From Isoetes taiwanensis (taxonomy: Eukaryota; Streptophyta; Lycopodiopsida; Isoetales; Isoetaceae): a stretch of DNA of 64,000 nt. The notes below the pieces were generated by a model. That model worked only from the letters and a program-made list of their open reading frames with translations. It made no database searches and was not told the origin of the DNA. This document shows positions 53,760 through 64,000 of the stretch, piece after piece; position 1 is the stretch's first letter; the number at the start of each line of letters is the position of its first letter. A program made the position numbers and the translations under genes. The stretch spans positions 186,001-250,000 of the forward strand of contig JAJEKV010000001.1 of NCBI GenBank assembly GCA_021234155.1, read 5' to 3'.

Positions 53760-54420
53760 ATGAGAGATAATGGCTAGCTCGGATGAAGATGACAGAGTCA
53801 TGCGTACACCGGCCCTGGATGCACGGCACAACAAGTTGCTCGAGTCTCGGTTCATCGAGAGATTCGTAAAGGAATGCTCATAGCTGTCCCACCGATAATG
53901 ATGAATCCTGAAGCCATTCGGCTAGCTAAAGTACCGGAGGTAACAAGAGAGAATGGAATTTCCACTCAATTAAAAAAGTGCAATCGATGAGAACAAATGC
54001 CGCCAATGCTTTTAGTGGGAGTTATACTTTGGAGATGGTAAAACAGAGTGGAAAAGAGAGCAAAGTCCAAAGCAAACACCGCTGTCATAGATCTAGCTCA
54101 AGTAAAGGTTCTTGCATATATGACTTTGTTCGATCGGCCGCTAATAAGTTACGTATGGTCACTCAAACTTTAATAAGGTCGGCATGTGGATTAGACAAAC
54201 AACCTAGAAAGGTGGCCAAAAGATGATGATGAAGACTCACTTGTAGACAGAGAGGAAGAAGATCGTTCGAGTACATCCAGTTTTGAGAGTGAAGCTGAGG
54301 ATGAAGGCTCAAGTGATCAGGGATTAAATGAGCTGAGGATGAGATGCATCATGATATTGCTGCAAAATGTAAGTTTGTCCGATGACTCGAACATGTAAAA
54401 AATAGAAAGTGCAGGTGATG
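53760..54420 (+). pseudogene. Probable 3' end of the DUF7869-like gene
   Basis: After the LTR the plus strand resumes with SSDEDDRVMRTPALDARHN and KLLESRFIERFVKE, then other frames give EIRKGMLIAVPPIMMNPEAI. A Ser/Lys-rich basic part follows (53978-54226), then an acidic end (DDDEDSLVDREEEDRSSTSS and SEAEDEGSSDQG) before a stop near 54398. Position, strand and the acidic character fit the tail of the interrupted host gene, but no conserved motif proves it. Confidence 0.4.
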
Positions 54421-57300
54421 AGTGTTTGTCAAAATGTCCTATATTTTTGACAATTTTGTTCATAATTTTGTACAATTTTCACAACCTTGAATATATCATT
54501 TCTTTGTCAATCTACTACCCTTGCTATTTTTTTTATTGCCCCTTTTTTGCTACACTTTATATAACTATTTTTTGTTCTAAATTAGGAGGATGAAAATTAC
54601 TATTTAAAATTTTTGCATGGAAGTCATGTTCAATCAACCCCTCAAAAAGGGTACCTAAATTACCTAAATTGTCACACCTGTCACAAAAAACCTTAAAAAT
54701 GGACTTTTTAAAGGGAATTTTAGGGAATCTTTCAAAGATTCCTTTTGAAGTGCGTTTGGAGCAAATAAGTGCGTTTCATTTTAAACTTTGTTTATGGCGA
54801 TGGTTTTGTGGTTCCTTTGTTCTACCCTTGCGGTTCCTCTATTCTTGAGGAGCTGCATTCCCTACAAAAGCAAAGATCTGCACCAACAACTCCCAGGAGG
54901 ACAAGTACCCCGTGCTCTCCTTTCGGTAATTCTTCCCTGCATTCTCCTTTTGGTCAAGACCGAGAACGCCAACTCATGGACTTCATCAGCTATTGGAAGC
55001 TAGTTTTTTTTTACAGAGTTCCCTGTTTATAGTTTTAGAGAACCAGAACCAGCTTTTGCTCATAGATTCAACTAGTGCATTTTTATTCTCACATATTGAA
55101 AACTTATTTTGGTTTGTTTTTTCGGATTATCTGTTCAAACACAGTAGAAAATATGCCTGGACCTATAAGTAGAGAAAGCCTTAATATTGGGAAACATCTT
55201 AGCAAGCTTGGGTCCATTAAGCAGGCGCATTTGAAAAAAAGTGGGCCACTTTTGACCACTACTGACTGAGGAATAGCAACACAAGTAGGAAGAGATACAC
55301 AATTTCAAGGACCATTAACAATAGAATGGGCAAGATGCATACCCAATCCATTAGCAATAGCAATCATAAAATCAGACACTTGCAGTTCTAGTGGAAAATT
55401 CAAGCCAACAAGGCATGCGCAATGCACCAGACTTACTTGGCAAGAATCCACGACAATAAACCTGATATATGCCTTACAGGTCCAGGCATATTGTCTCTAC
55501 CTCCCCAACTGCTCCTATTCCATGTCACATAGTATCCACTTCACTTGAATGTCGTGTTGTATCATCTTCTTCCTCATCTGTCTCTACACTAGTTAATCCG
55601 CCAAGATACTGTAGCCCTCGGCCTTCTTTCTTTAGCTATTTCTCGCACTATCGCCTTCTTCTATTGCATTTCTGTCTCAGTCTATATCACTAGATCCTCT
55701 TAATGAGCATCAACACTCTTGTCTTCAGGATATTGCTCAAAAGCAAGAATTAGGTTTCCAAAATGTTGTTTGGGGGTGGTGTTACCTAAGATTTTGGATG
55801 GTTTTTGGATGTATTTGTATGGGAAATTGTTATATTGCTGACTCAGTAATTAGGTTTTGTTGTTCCAATGGTCGATTGGGGTTGATTGGGTTTGTTCTGG
55901 AAGCTGCAATTTTTAGAAGGCCAGTGGTGGCGATGGCCTCGCGTCCACGTGGAGCGGATGGAGCAGAGGCAAAGTTATTCTGGTAGGGTTCAGGGGCAAA
56001 CGACGTCTTCAAATCGATTCTTAGAGCCGCGAATCCGCAGCAAAGTAAATATGGAGTTAAACCGGGCAGATTCAAAAAGGCATGGGGCATGTATGCGTAA
56101 TCCGACAGGGCATGATGGAGAATCGAGCCGCCATGGCATCCGCGTTCTTGTTGTTGTGAAGGGGAGATTTTGGATTTTTCCTTCTGCCATAGCCAAAAGC
56201 ACCTTCGGTTTCCGCCATAGGCAAGAAATATGATTTCGTTTTGTATTTCTTTGTGTGGCAGTGAGAGTTCCTGGCATAATGACGTCTTCAATCCAATTTC
56301 CTTGCCCTGATTATTCCCTTTTTTTGAAGCCCTATTCTTTCTTGTGCTTGTATTTCGCTTGAACAGGTGTTGTCTGGTTTGGCACAAATGGTGTTTCATT
56401 CTGAGGTTTTTTGGAACTGCCTTTTGGGCAGGGGGTTCAAATCCCCATGCTTCCTCCTATGCTGCAGCAGCCCATGGTTCAAATCTCCATGCTAAATTTT
56501 AATGGAATAGTGAAGTTCCTCTTCTTGCTTGTTATTAAGCTGTGGTATCTCTGTTTCTGTGGTATTTCTGTGACGTTCCTATTAAGATGTTCTTTGTCTT
56601 TTCGTTCTTGTGGGCAGCATGACAGTTGATGCATGGAAGCCTATTCTTTAACAGCAATGGAAATATTGAGGATTGCGAGAGAGAGAGGAAAAAATGACGT
56701 GCGCCATTTTTCTTTTGATTTGTTTGTCCTTTTCCCGGATTTTTTCAGTTCAAACCTCTTTCTTGCCAATTCTCCCTTGAAATTCACCAATTTCTGCTTG
56801 ATCTGGCTTGAATTTGAGAGTGATCTGCTAGCTGCCCCTGTAGAGGGCCAGCTTTATCAAATTCTTCGTGCTTTGAGCTATTGATGGACACCAAAATCTT
56901 CACAATTATCAAACATGGCTCAAGATTTAATTGGTGGTTTTCTTTTCGTGCTCATCTTCGTAACTATGGAATTCTTTTGATAATTAACACCTTCTTCCCG
57001 CATTCTCTATTTCGCAAGAGTATACATTTGTCCCGAAATTTTTGAATTTGAAACAGAGATGCTTAATTCATGGCTGGAGGAATTCATAGGTGACAACAAG
57101 ACTTCAAAGAATGTGAATTTTCGTAGAGTTAATTGTGATTGGGCGATGAAAAGATCATCGAAGGTTTATTCGTAGAATTAGGAAACCGAATTAATTGGTC
57201 TTTGAATGGTTTTCTTCGCAAAGCTTTCACAAATTGGATTTGCATGGCTTATGGTTTGGCAATCCGACCTCTTTTTAGTTAATTTTGATTCTATCTAATC
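54421..57300. other. AT-rich region without recognisable genes
   Basis: Several short open frames exist. The one at 54769-55032 has a Ser/Pro-rich stretch (KQRSAPTTPRRTSTPCSPFG) that looks exon-like but matches nothing I know. 55469-55700 is pyrimidine-rich. No element ends are seen. Confidence 0.45.
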
Positions 57301-57567
57301 GGCGTGCTCTATCCCCTCGCTTTCTTCCTTTTTCCCCTTCCGGGCTCTCATCTCCGTCCGCGCCCTTTTGTTGTTTCAACTCGTGCTTTTACCAATGGCC
57401 TTAATTTCCTCCGTAAACCCCTAAAAATTTATCCTTTCTTCACTCTTTCGCTAAATTTCCTCCATGAACGATCTGCCGCTCTTCAAAGCTTGATTTCCTT
57501 TCAAGAGAAGCCGCAAGAAACGATCCCGCTTCGAAACTTTGCCAATTTGCCGACTTCTACTCCTCAA

Positions 57568-59789
57568 ATGGATCCAATCTCTCATGAAGTGCCCTTTTCG
57601 ATAATCTTTCTCACGATCCCGATCGCGGGGCACTATCCACCCCATTGATCCAAATACCGCATCCCGCGACCATATGGGGTAAATCAGAATTCGACAGAGT
57701 TATGCAACCGATGAACATCCGGATGATGTACTAAAGAGAACTAGACCTCCTTATCTTCAAAAAAGCAAAATGAGACTCTACGGTGGTATTTCTCTTAATC
57801 TTCCCCATTGTTCATTCTAGAGTTGATGCTTTATCCAATTCAAATTGGCCATAATCAAGGTCCAAAAATGTGGGATTAAGCTTGACAAACTCGGGCTTTT
57901 CTTCTTAACCTAAATAAAGGTATTATTATCCAAGCCGCATCGGCTTAATTTCCCTTACATTATGCTTGAGTGTGGGAACGCGAGAACAACTAAATTCTTT
58001 TCTCAACTATGGTCCCCCTCGACCTTTGAAACCACTCACCGTCCTTTTCTCAAATGGCATCCAAAACTTGATATTGAACAAATGAACAATCTCAGATTGC
58101 CTCAACCTCGCTTTTGGACTTAATCCTATATATTGGGATGAAGAATGTTTCAAACTCCTATTTAACACCATTGGCACCTATATCTCCATTGAATACTCTC
58201 CATCTAAACCTCCACGTGCCTTTGTGCAGCTTGACCTTTCCAAAGACATCCCTATCTCCATTCCTTTTATAGATGCCTTTGGAGTAGAGTCTTCCTTAGC
58301 TCTTAGATGGTCCGGATTGCACCCCAATGCCAAAAATGTTTACAAAGACATTTCGCACTCAATCAGAAGTCTTTCACAAACTTCACTTCAAACCAAGAGA
58401 GATAATGTGATTGAAGGGGAGAAAAATAGCGTGCTCTACTCAACTTTGCCCTGTGTGATATCTCTAAGGAACACTCTGATAGTGAGGGAGTGATCCAAAC
58501 AAATGTATCCAAGGAGCTGGACACATTTCACAAATTGCCCTCGAGAATGATAATTTCAAATGGACCAAAGTCAATGGCAGCTACAAAAGGATTCGGAAAT
58601 GTAGAAAAGAAGGAGCAGATTAAAGCCAAGGAAAAAAATTTGAGGACAACTCCTTTAGGTATAAGAAGAACACCGTATAACAATTGAGAGCCAAACTCTT
58701 GGTTAAAGGTACTGCTCCGTAAAAAGTTAATCATGCTTCCCATGACTTATGTTTGACTCCCACCAATATCATCAAGGATGCTAGAAGACAAGAAAAGGGC
58801 CATTGTTACAATCTTATGGACTTTCCAATCAAAAAATGTCAAGAAGATCGGATCATTAACTATAAAATCTCGTGATATAGCTAAATGTAAAATGAATTCT
58901 ACCGGAAAGAATTCACGCACTTTCTTCGCTACTTCAGCAAGCCTAACTCAACAAAAAACATTACTCCTATCAGCCTCATTGTCAATCGACTTGGTACTTT
59001 CCAAATCTGTTTGCCATACCAAGGAAATCAACTATGATGGAAACAATCTGCAACAAGGGAGTGGAATCAACATCAAGATAAGCCGCTTATAGGTCACAAA
59101 ACGCTTTTCAGGTATTATCTGACCCAGATATTAATTTAGATCCTGATTTATGTAAGAGCAAAGTATGTTATCCCTCTACTGCTCTTTCTGCACCACAATC
59201 AACCCAGGTTTTCTCACCCCCTAAACAGTCTTCCCCTATCTCTCCAGTTCTGCCTTCTCTGCCATCTCTTATTGATTTGGATTATCCCATTATAAATGTG
59301 CCTCCTCACCCTCCAAAATATCCAAAGTGGGTTGCAGATCAGCTAGCTTCACTGCAAATGGCTCCTGACTCAGAAGATAAGGATCAATCACAGGAAAATT
59401 TGGATTCCTGTGACTATGTCCCTGAGACTCCACAAGGTGCAGAAGAGGAGGAGCAACATGAAAAGTCCAGGCAAGTTAATCTTCCTGCTCCTCTAAATAA
59501 TCTTGAAATTAATTCTATGTTTCAGTTTTATCCTGGTGGTTATTCTGATAATAGTGATCATAGTGATAATAGTGAGGGTGAGGATAACCTAATTGATAAA
59601 GAGAATTGGGGGAAGGAAGAGTATCTTCTTGAAAATTCTGTCAAACCATCTGTCCCTGACAAAGATCATCCAGCTAGTAAATCTAGAAAGAAGGCTAGGG
59701 ACAACAAAGGAAAGTCTATGTCAGGGTTGAACAAAACTCCTGCTCAAAATACTAGGAGCAAAAAGAAATCAAAATCTTATAGATTTTGA
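57568..59789 (+). pseudogene. LINE ORF1 (DUF4283-like)
   Basis: The likely start is ATG 57568 (MDPISHEVPFS). The DUF4283-like part lies at 58010-58400: KWHPKLDIEQMNNLRLP, then GLNPIYWDEECFKLLFNTIG and TYISIEYSPSKPPRAFVQLD. In plant LINEs this domain binds nucleic acid. Downstream frames are shifted. The last part (59277-59789) is open, with an acidic Ser/Asp-rich segment (GGYSDNSDHSDNSEGEDN) and a basic end (SRKKARDNKGK, RSKKKSKSYRF). A CCHC knuckle could not be located with certainty. Confidence 0.68.
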
Positions 59790-59824
59790 CTTTTCCCTCT
59801 TCCTTTCTTATTTTCCTTCTAGAT

Positions 59825-60807
59825 ATGAAGATTTTATCTTGGAATCTTAGAGGAATTAAAGGCCCTCTTAAGAGAAGAAGAGCCATTGCTCAAATCAGGC
59901 TATATAAAGCTGATATTATTCTTCTTCAGGAGATTAAGCTTCCCTCCTTTGAAGCTAGCAACTTGGGTGATTGGATATATCCAAATTCCTCCTCTATTTG
60001 GATTGATTCTGTGGGGGCGAGTGGTGGCCTTGCTATCATTTGGAGGGCTGATCTTAATCATGTCTCTTGCTACAATGGCCCTTCCAGATCATGGCAAGTT
60101 ACTTTTCTGTTTCCAATTCTGTCTTTGGTATTGTTAACATCTATGCTCCAACTAATCCAAATGATAGAGAACCTGTTTGGAAAGAGATCAACTCTTGGCT
60201 AGCCTCTCAAAATTTGGACAACTGGATTATTGCTGGGGACTTTAATAACACTCCTTCCTGGGACCTGAAGTTAGGGAACAAAATTAATATGACTAGATCT
60301 GAGAGACAAGCCTGGGATTCCCTTATTTCTGATAATGGCCTGATTTATATTCCCTCCTCGACTGCCAACTATACTTGGTCAAATAAGCAAAAAGATAGAG
60401 CTAGAGTCTATTGTACTTTGGACAGATTCTATGTCTCTAATCCCTCCACCTCCTTCTGGGATAACAGTTATGTCTCTAGTGATGAGGGTACTTCTATCTC
60501 TGATCATCAACCTCAGTTTCTTCATACTTCTCATGTCATTAGGATCCAAAGACAGGGAAGTACCCCTTTTAAGTTCAATACATCTCTCCTGAATAATGAG
60601 AATTTCTGCTCTCAGTTTCGTGCTTTTTACGAGGATCTCTCTGTTAGAAATATAAGTATGCATCAGGGCAATCAGTTCTATTCTAAAATCAAAGCTATCA
60701 AATCTTGGATTAAGAAATGGTCCAAAGATAGGCATCTTCAGGGTGAAATGGAAAAAAACCAGCTTCTTATGCTAATGAAAGAAATCAGATCTTTACTTCA
60801 AAGATGA
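59825..60807 (+). pseudogene. LINE ORF2, endonuclease domain
   Basis: ORF2 starts at ATG 59825 (MKILSWNLRGIKGPLKRRRA), 36 bases after ORF1. Endonuclease/exonuclease/phosphatase motifs: SWNLRG, ILLQEIK, then after a frameshift near 60100 NIYAPTNPNDRE, IAGDFNN, YTWSNK, LDRFYVS and ISDHQP. These are the metal- and DNA-binding residues of L1 endonucleases, which nick the target DNA. Two in-frame stops (TGA 60805 and TAA nearby at 60814) separate it from the RT part in the same frame. Confidence 0.85.
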
Positions 60808-60924
60808 TCCAACTAATCTAAACCTCAAGTAGGAGAGGAAGTTCTTGAAAGAAAGATCAGAAATATTGAGGAGATAGAAGCTAAAGGGTCAGCCATCAGA
60901 TGTAAAATCAAATACTCCAACCAA

Positions 60925-62187
60925 ATGGATTCTGGCAGCTCAAAGTTCTTTTTCAGGGTAGCTAAAAGTAGGGTGCTCAGAAATTCTATAACAGAAGTAG
61001 AGGATGATAGTGGGGAAAAATACTCTTCTCACTCTGAAATTTCTTCTTTCTTTAGAGACAAATATATGGATATTTTTATGAGCAAACCTATTCCTGATAT
61101 GGCCAAGGCAACTGACTTCAAAAATCTGGTCAATGATATCCTCCCTGAAGCTCCTGAAGTTATGAATGCTGCTATATGTGATCCTCCTTCCCAGAATGAG
61201 ATCCTAACTACCCTTTCCTCTCTCAGTAAAGGGAAATCCCCTGGTCCTGATGGGTTGCCACCTGAATTTTATGTTAAGTTCTGGGATATCCTCAAAGATG
61301 ACATTACTTCCATGGTTCATGACTTCTGGAATAATGATTGTCTTCAGACTTCTATTGCCAGTGGATTCATAGCTTTGATCCCAAAAGTTGATCATCCAAA
61401 TAAATTTCAAGATTGGAGACCTATCTCTCTCACTAATACTTCCTATAAGCTTTGTGCCAAGATTATTGCTCTCAGAATTAACAGCTACCTTCAAAGGAAC
61501 ATCAGTCCCAATCAGTCAGCTTTTCTGCCCAAGAGATACATTCTGGATAATTATGTGGCAGCCATGGAGGGATTACACTGGAACAAAACTTCAAACCAGA
61601 ACTGCATCTTACTTAAACTGGATTTCAAGAGAGCCTTTGACTCGGTCAGATGGGATTTTCTTGAATTTGCCATGGTCAAGCTTGGGTTTCATCCTAAGCT
61701 CATCAAGCTCATCCTTGGGCTTAATCTTAGATCCAAATCAGCTGTGCTTATTAATGGTGTGCCCTCTGGTTTTTTCTCTTTATCCTGTGGAGTTAGACAG
61801 GGATGTCCTCTTGCTCCTTACCTCTTCCTAGTTGCAGCTGAACTGCTTACCAGAGTCATTACTCACTATCAGGAAAATGGCTTCATTAAAGGACTCAAGC
61901 TCCCCAACTCGGATGAATATCTTACCATGCTTCAATATGCTGATGATACTTTTTCTTTCCTTGAAGCTGATTTGCCTAATATTGACTGCTTCCTTAAAGT
62001 CATTTATCAATTCTCAGCTGCCTCTGGTATTTATCTGAATGTCAATAAGAGCTTAATTATTGGTGATCTTCCTCATCAGCAGATCCTGGGTATTAATGTT
62101 CTTCCTGGGGGTCAAGCCACTAAGCTTTTAGGGATGCCTCTATCTATAAATCAGAGCTTGAAAGGGTGGGGATCCTATTCTTCGTGA
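60925..62187 (+). pseudogene. LINE ORF2, reverse transcriptase domain
   Basis: A 420-codon open stretch with KGKSPGPDGLPPEFY, FIALIPKVDHPNKFQDWRPI, ILLKLDFKRAFDSVRWDFL (first catalytic Asp), GVRQGCPLAPYLFLVAAELL and MLQYADDTFSF (catalytic pair, 61931-61960), then LLGMPLS. It is complete through the thumb-like region, and the frame shifts after 62187. The enzyme primes on nicked target DNA. Confidence 0.92.
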
Positions 62188-62563
62188 GAATTAAGAAAAA
62201 GTCAATAATTACGTAAATTATCTCTCTCTAGCAGTAGAACCATCATTGCTAACTTCGGTTCTTGCGAGCTCTCATGTCTACTTTTCCACCGCTTCTAATT
62301 GCCCCTAAGTGTATTTATCTTGAGCTCCAAAAATTATAAGAAACTTTATTTGGAATGGCAACACCGGGTCAATTGGAACTCTATCTCGCAAGACTAAAAT
62401 AACAGTGGTCTTGGTCAGAAGGACCTTTTTTCTTCAAGCTCAATCTCTTGCGGGTAAATTTGTTTGGAGAGCCATCTATGGGAGCCGATCCTCCTGCTCA
62501 TAAGTTCATCGATTAATTGGATCAATCTTAGTCACCCTTCCGGTCATCCATCCGCTTCATCAT

Positions 62564-63616
62564 TTGTTACCAAACTCAGCCTTTACTCAATTGAAAACTG
62601 CTCCTAATATCTCTCCTTTGATGAAGAATCTGATTATGGCTTGGAATTCTATTTCTCCCCACTATCAGTTTATCTCATCCGATCATTTGCACTCTGATAT
62701 GCCTATTTTCTGGAATCCTATCTTTCTCAATCATAATTCCAATGTTCTGGCAATCAAACATCCTAGGATCTGCAAGAAATGGCATGATGCTGGTCTTTAT
62801 TACATTAGGGATCTTTTTAATGGATGTAGGCTGATTTCTTGGACTGCTCTCAAAAATATCATCAAAGGTACATCTTCTGACAGGAAAGTATATCTCCTTA
62901 TCAAGCCTTATTTGGCAAATCTCTCTCCTAACTCAGGGAAAGGCGACTGGTCCCTCAATGGTAAGTTTGACTATAAAGTGAGAGATATTTATAAGTGCCT
63001 TTCCCATGATCCTACTAATATTAAGGCTATGACCAAATGGGGTATCAATTTTACTCAGCTAAGAGAGCTCTTCAAGAATGTATGGGACTCTTACTGCCCT
63101 CCAAAAATTTCCTACTGTATATGGCTTATTGCTAATGGCAGTTTAAGTAACTTACAATCCATTTCCAAGAAATATCCTAATGTTATGCCAGACTGCCCTT
63201 TAGGTTGCAATGAGATTGAAGATATGTGTCACATTTTCAGTTGCACTAAGTTGAATAGTTTCTGGAATTGGATTGCTGGAAAATTTGGGTTTCACTATGA
63301 TGGAAATTTGCTTTCCTTGATTCAAAACGGTGACACTTTTAAAAACACTGTTATTTTCATTGCCCTTTGGAATATTTGGAAGGCTAGGAATCGTGTTTTA
63401 TATGGGAAGAATAGACCTTCAGTTTTCTGGATCAAAATGAACTTCCAATTTGATTTTGAAACTATTGCTACTGCTCATAAGAATAAGGTTGGAACTAACC
63501 ATGACAGGAAATGGGAGCTTCATGGAGCTTACAGGGGATTTTATAATTTATTTGCTTCCAATCTAAATATTGTAGATTCTAATGTTTTGTTTTCTGATGA
63601 AACTAGAATATCTTAA
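62564..63616 (+). pseudogene. LINE ORF2, C-terminal part with zf-RVT domain
   Basis: The 350-codon open stretch contains the KHPRICKKWHDAGLYYIRDL segment, GDWSLNGKFDYKVRDIYKCL, WDSYCPPKISYCIWLIANGS and the zinc-binding CPLGCNEIEDMCHIFSC, then ALWNIWKARNRVLYGK. This is the zf-RVT domain that follows RT in plant L1 ORF2. The frame differs from the RT part; 62188-62563 links them with at least one shift. Confidence 0.85.
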
Positions 63617-64000
63617 CTTCCCTCAAGGTGGGGATGGAGCAAGAAAATTCGATGATAGCTTCCATTCAGCCAAAGACCCGGTGGATTCAAATATGAAGAA
63701 TGATATTGCAACATCTATGGAGTCGCTCCTTATGAAAAGGGGACGCATGAGATATCCAAGGAAAGTGAGGATCTTTGGGCATCTATCTTCTCAGAGGGAA
63801 GTGGTTCAGATCCATTGCCTTTGGGCCTTCTTGGCCAATCATCACTTTCTTCTCACTGAAAGGCAGTTGACAAGATACAGGTCCATGTACTACAATCACA
63901 AACTTATTGCTGATCTGTATGGCTCCTTGCTGATATTATTGGAGGACAAGGACAAATTCAGGCTCTTCTACTCAAATAATTGGGGCCCAAATCAATACCT
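63597..64000 (+). CDS. Open frame continuing past the LINE ORF2 stop, partial
   Basis: A frame from ATG 63597 overlaps the end of the previous stretch and stays open to the edge (at least 134 codons). Segments include LNFPQGGDGARKFDDSF, KRGRMRYPRKVRIFGHLSSQ, VVQIHCLWAFLANHHFLLTE and ADLYGSLLILLEDKDKFRLF. Most likely it is the true C-terminus of ORF2 after a one-base shift, since the SDE residues lead into it. It does not look like RNase H. A separate gene is the alternative. Confidence 0.5.
   Translation, partial: MKLEYLNFPQGGDGARKFDDSFHSAKDPVDSNMKNDIATSMESLLMKRGRMRYPRKVRIFGHLSSQREVVQIHCLWAFLANHHFLLTERQLTRYRSMYYNHKLIADLYGSLLILLEDKDKFRLFYSNNWGPNQY

Larger units (their letters stand above)
57300..64000 (+). 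mobile_element. L1-type LINE retrotransposon (runs off the right edge)
   Basis: The order ORF1 with DUF4283-like domain, then ORF2 with apurinic-type endonuclease, reverse transcriptase and zf-RVT domain, is that of plant L1 LINEs. No LTRs are present. The 5' start is not sharp; the first plausible coding frame begins near 57304. Frameshifts and stops show an inactive copy, though most of ORF2 is still readable. No RNase H domain is recognisable. Confidence 0.9.

Noticed and set aside
55469..55693. Ser-rich 74-codon frame
   Set aside because: It arises from a pyrimidine-rich tract with no further support.
56431..56488. tRNA-like B-box words (GGTTCAAATCC and a second near copy)
   Set aside because: No acceptor stem, anticodon arm or A box could be found, so neither a tRNA nor a SINE is supported.

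Overview
The window is nuclear DNA of a land plant, made up almost entirely of transposable elements nested in one another. The evidence is non-chromodomain Ty3/gypsy elements with long LTRs, a CACTA element with CACTACAAGAG ends, a hAT element whose transposase has BED, DUF659 and dimerisation regions, and an L1-type LINE with DUF4283-like ORF1 and a zinc-binding (zf-RVT) ORF2 tail. No rRNA, tRNA, CRISPR or prokaryotic operon is visible. A fern, lycophyte or bryophyte would fit the DUF7869-like gene, but the species cannot be fixed from this sequence. Nearly every reading frame carries frameshifts.

Layout. 1-7330 is the 5' part of a minus-strand Ty3/gypsy element (copy 1). 7343-8858 holds arrays of a TATAAATTTATA palindrome around a ~190-bp-arm foldback, followed by a proline-rich small-protein pseudogene (8880-9273). 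9274-16200 is AT-rich with four copies of the palindrome AAACGGCGCCGTTT, an orphan SWIM zinc finger and a tandem duplication containing GTTTAGCTAAAC. 16260-54420 is one long nest: a plus-strand DUF7869-like gene is cut by a hAT transposon (17532-36316, perfect 8-bp duplication GTTTGCTT) and again by Ty3 copy 3 (37029-53759). The hAT is itself cut by Ty3 copy 2 (25614-34216, perfect 5-bp duplication AATCC), and Ty3 copy 3 is cut by a CACTA element (45105-50703, 3-bp duplication ATT). 54421-57300 has nothing recognisable. From about 57300 to the right edge there is a plus-strand LINE.

The most unusual object is the hAT element. Without its Ty3 passenger it is about 10.2 kb. Besides a broken BED/DUF659/dimerisation transposase on the minus strand, it carries two plus-strand cargo genes: an atypical protein kinase (18988-20671) and a coiled-coil/RING-like protein (20940-22245). 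It also carries an ordered, partly duplicated array of about eight long hairpins (22441-24156) that look like possible small-RNA precursors. The Ty3 family is also unusual: it has a long sense third ORF with a central coiled coil downstream of integrase, and an antisense ORF preceded by conserved ATTGG and TATA boxes. All functional statements are inferences from motifs read by eye; no database search was possible.
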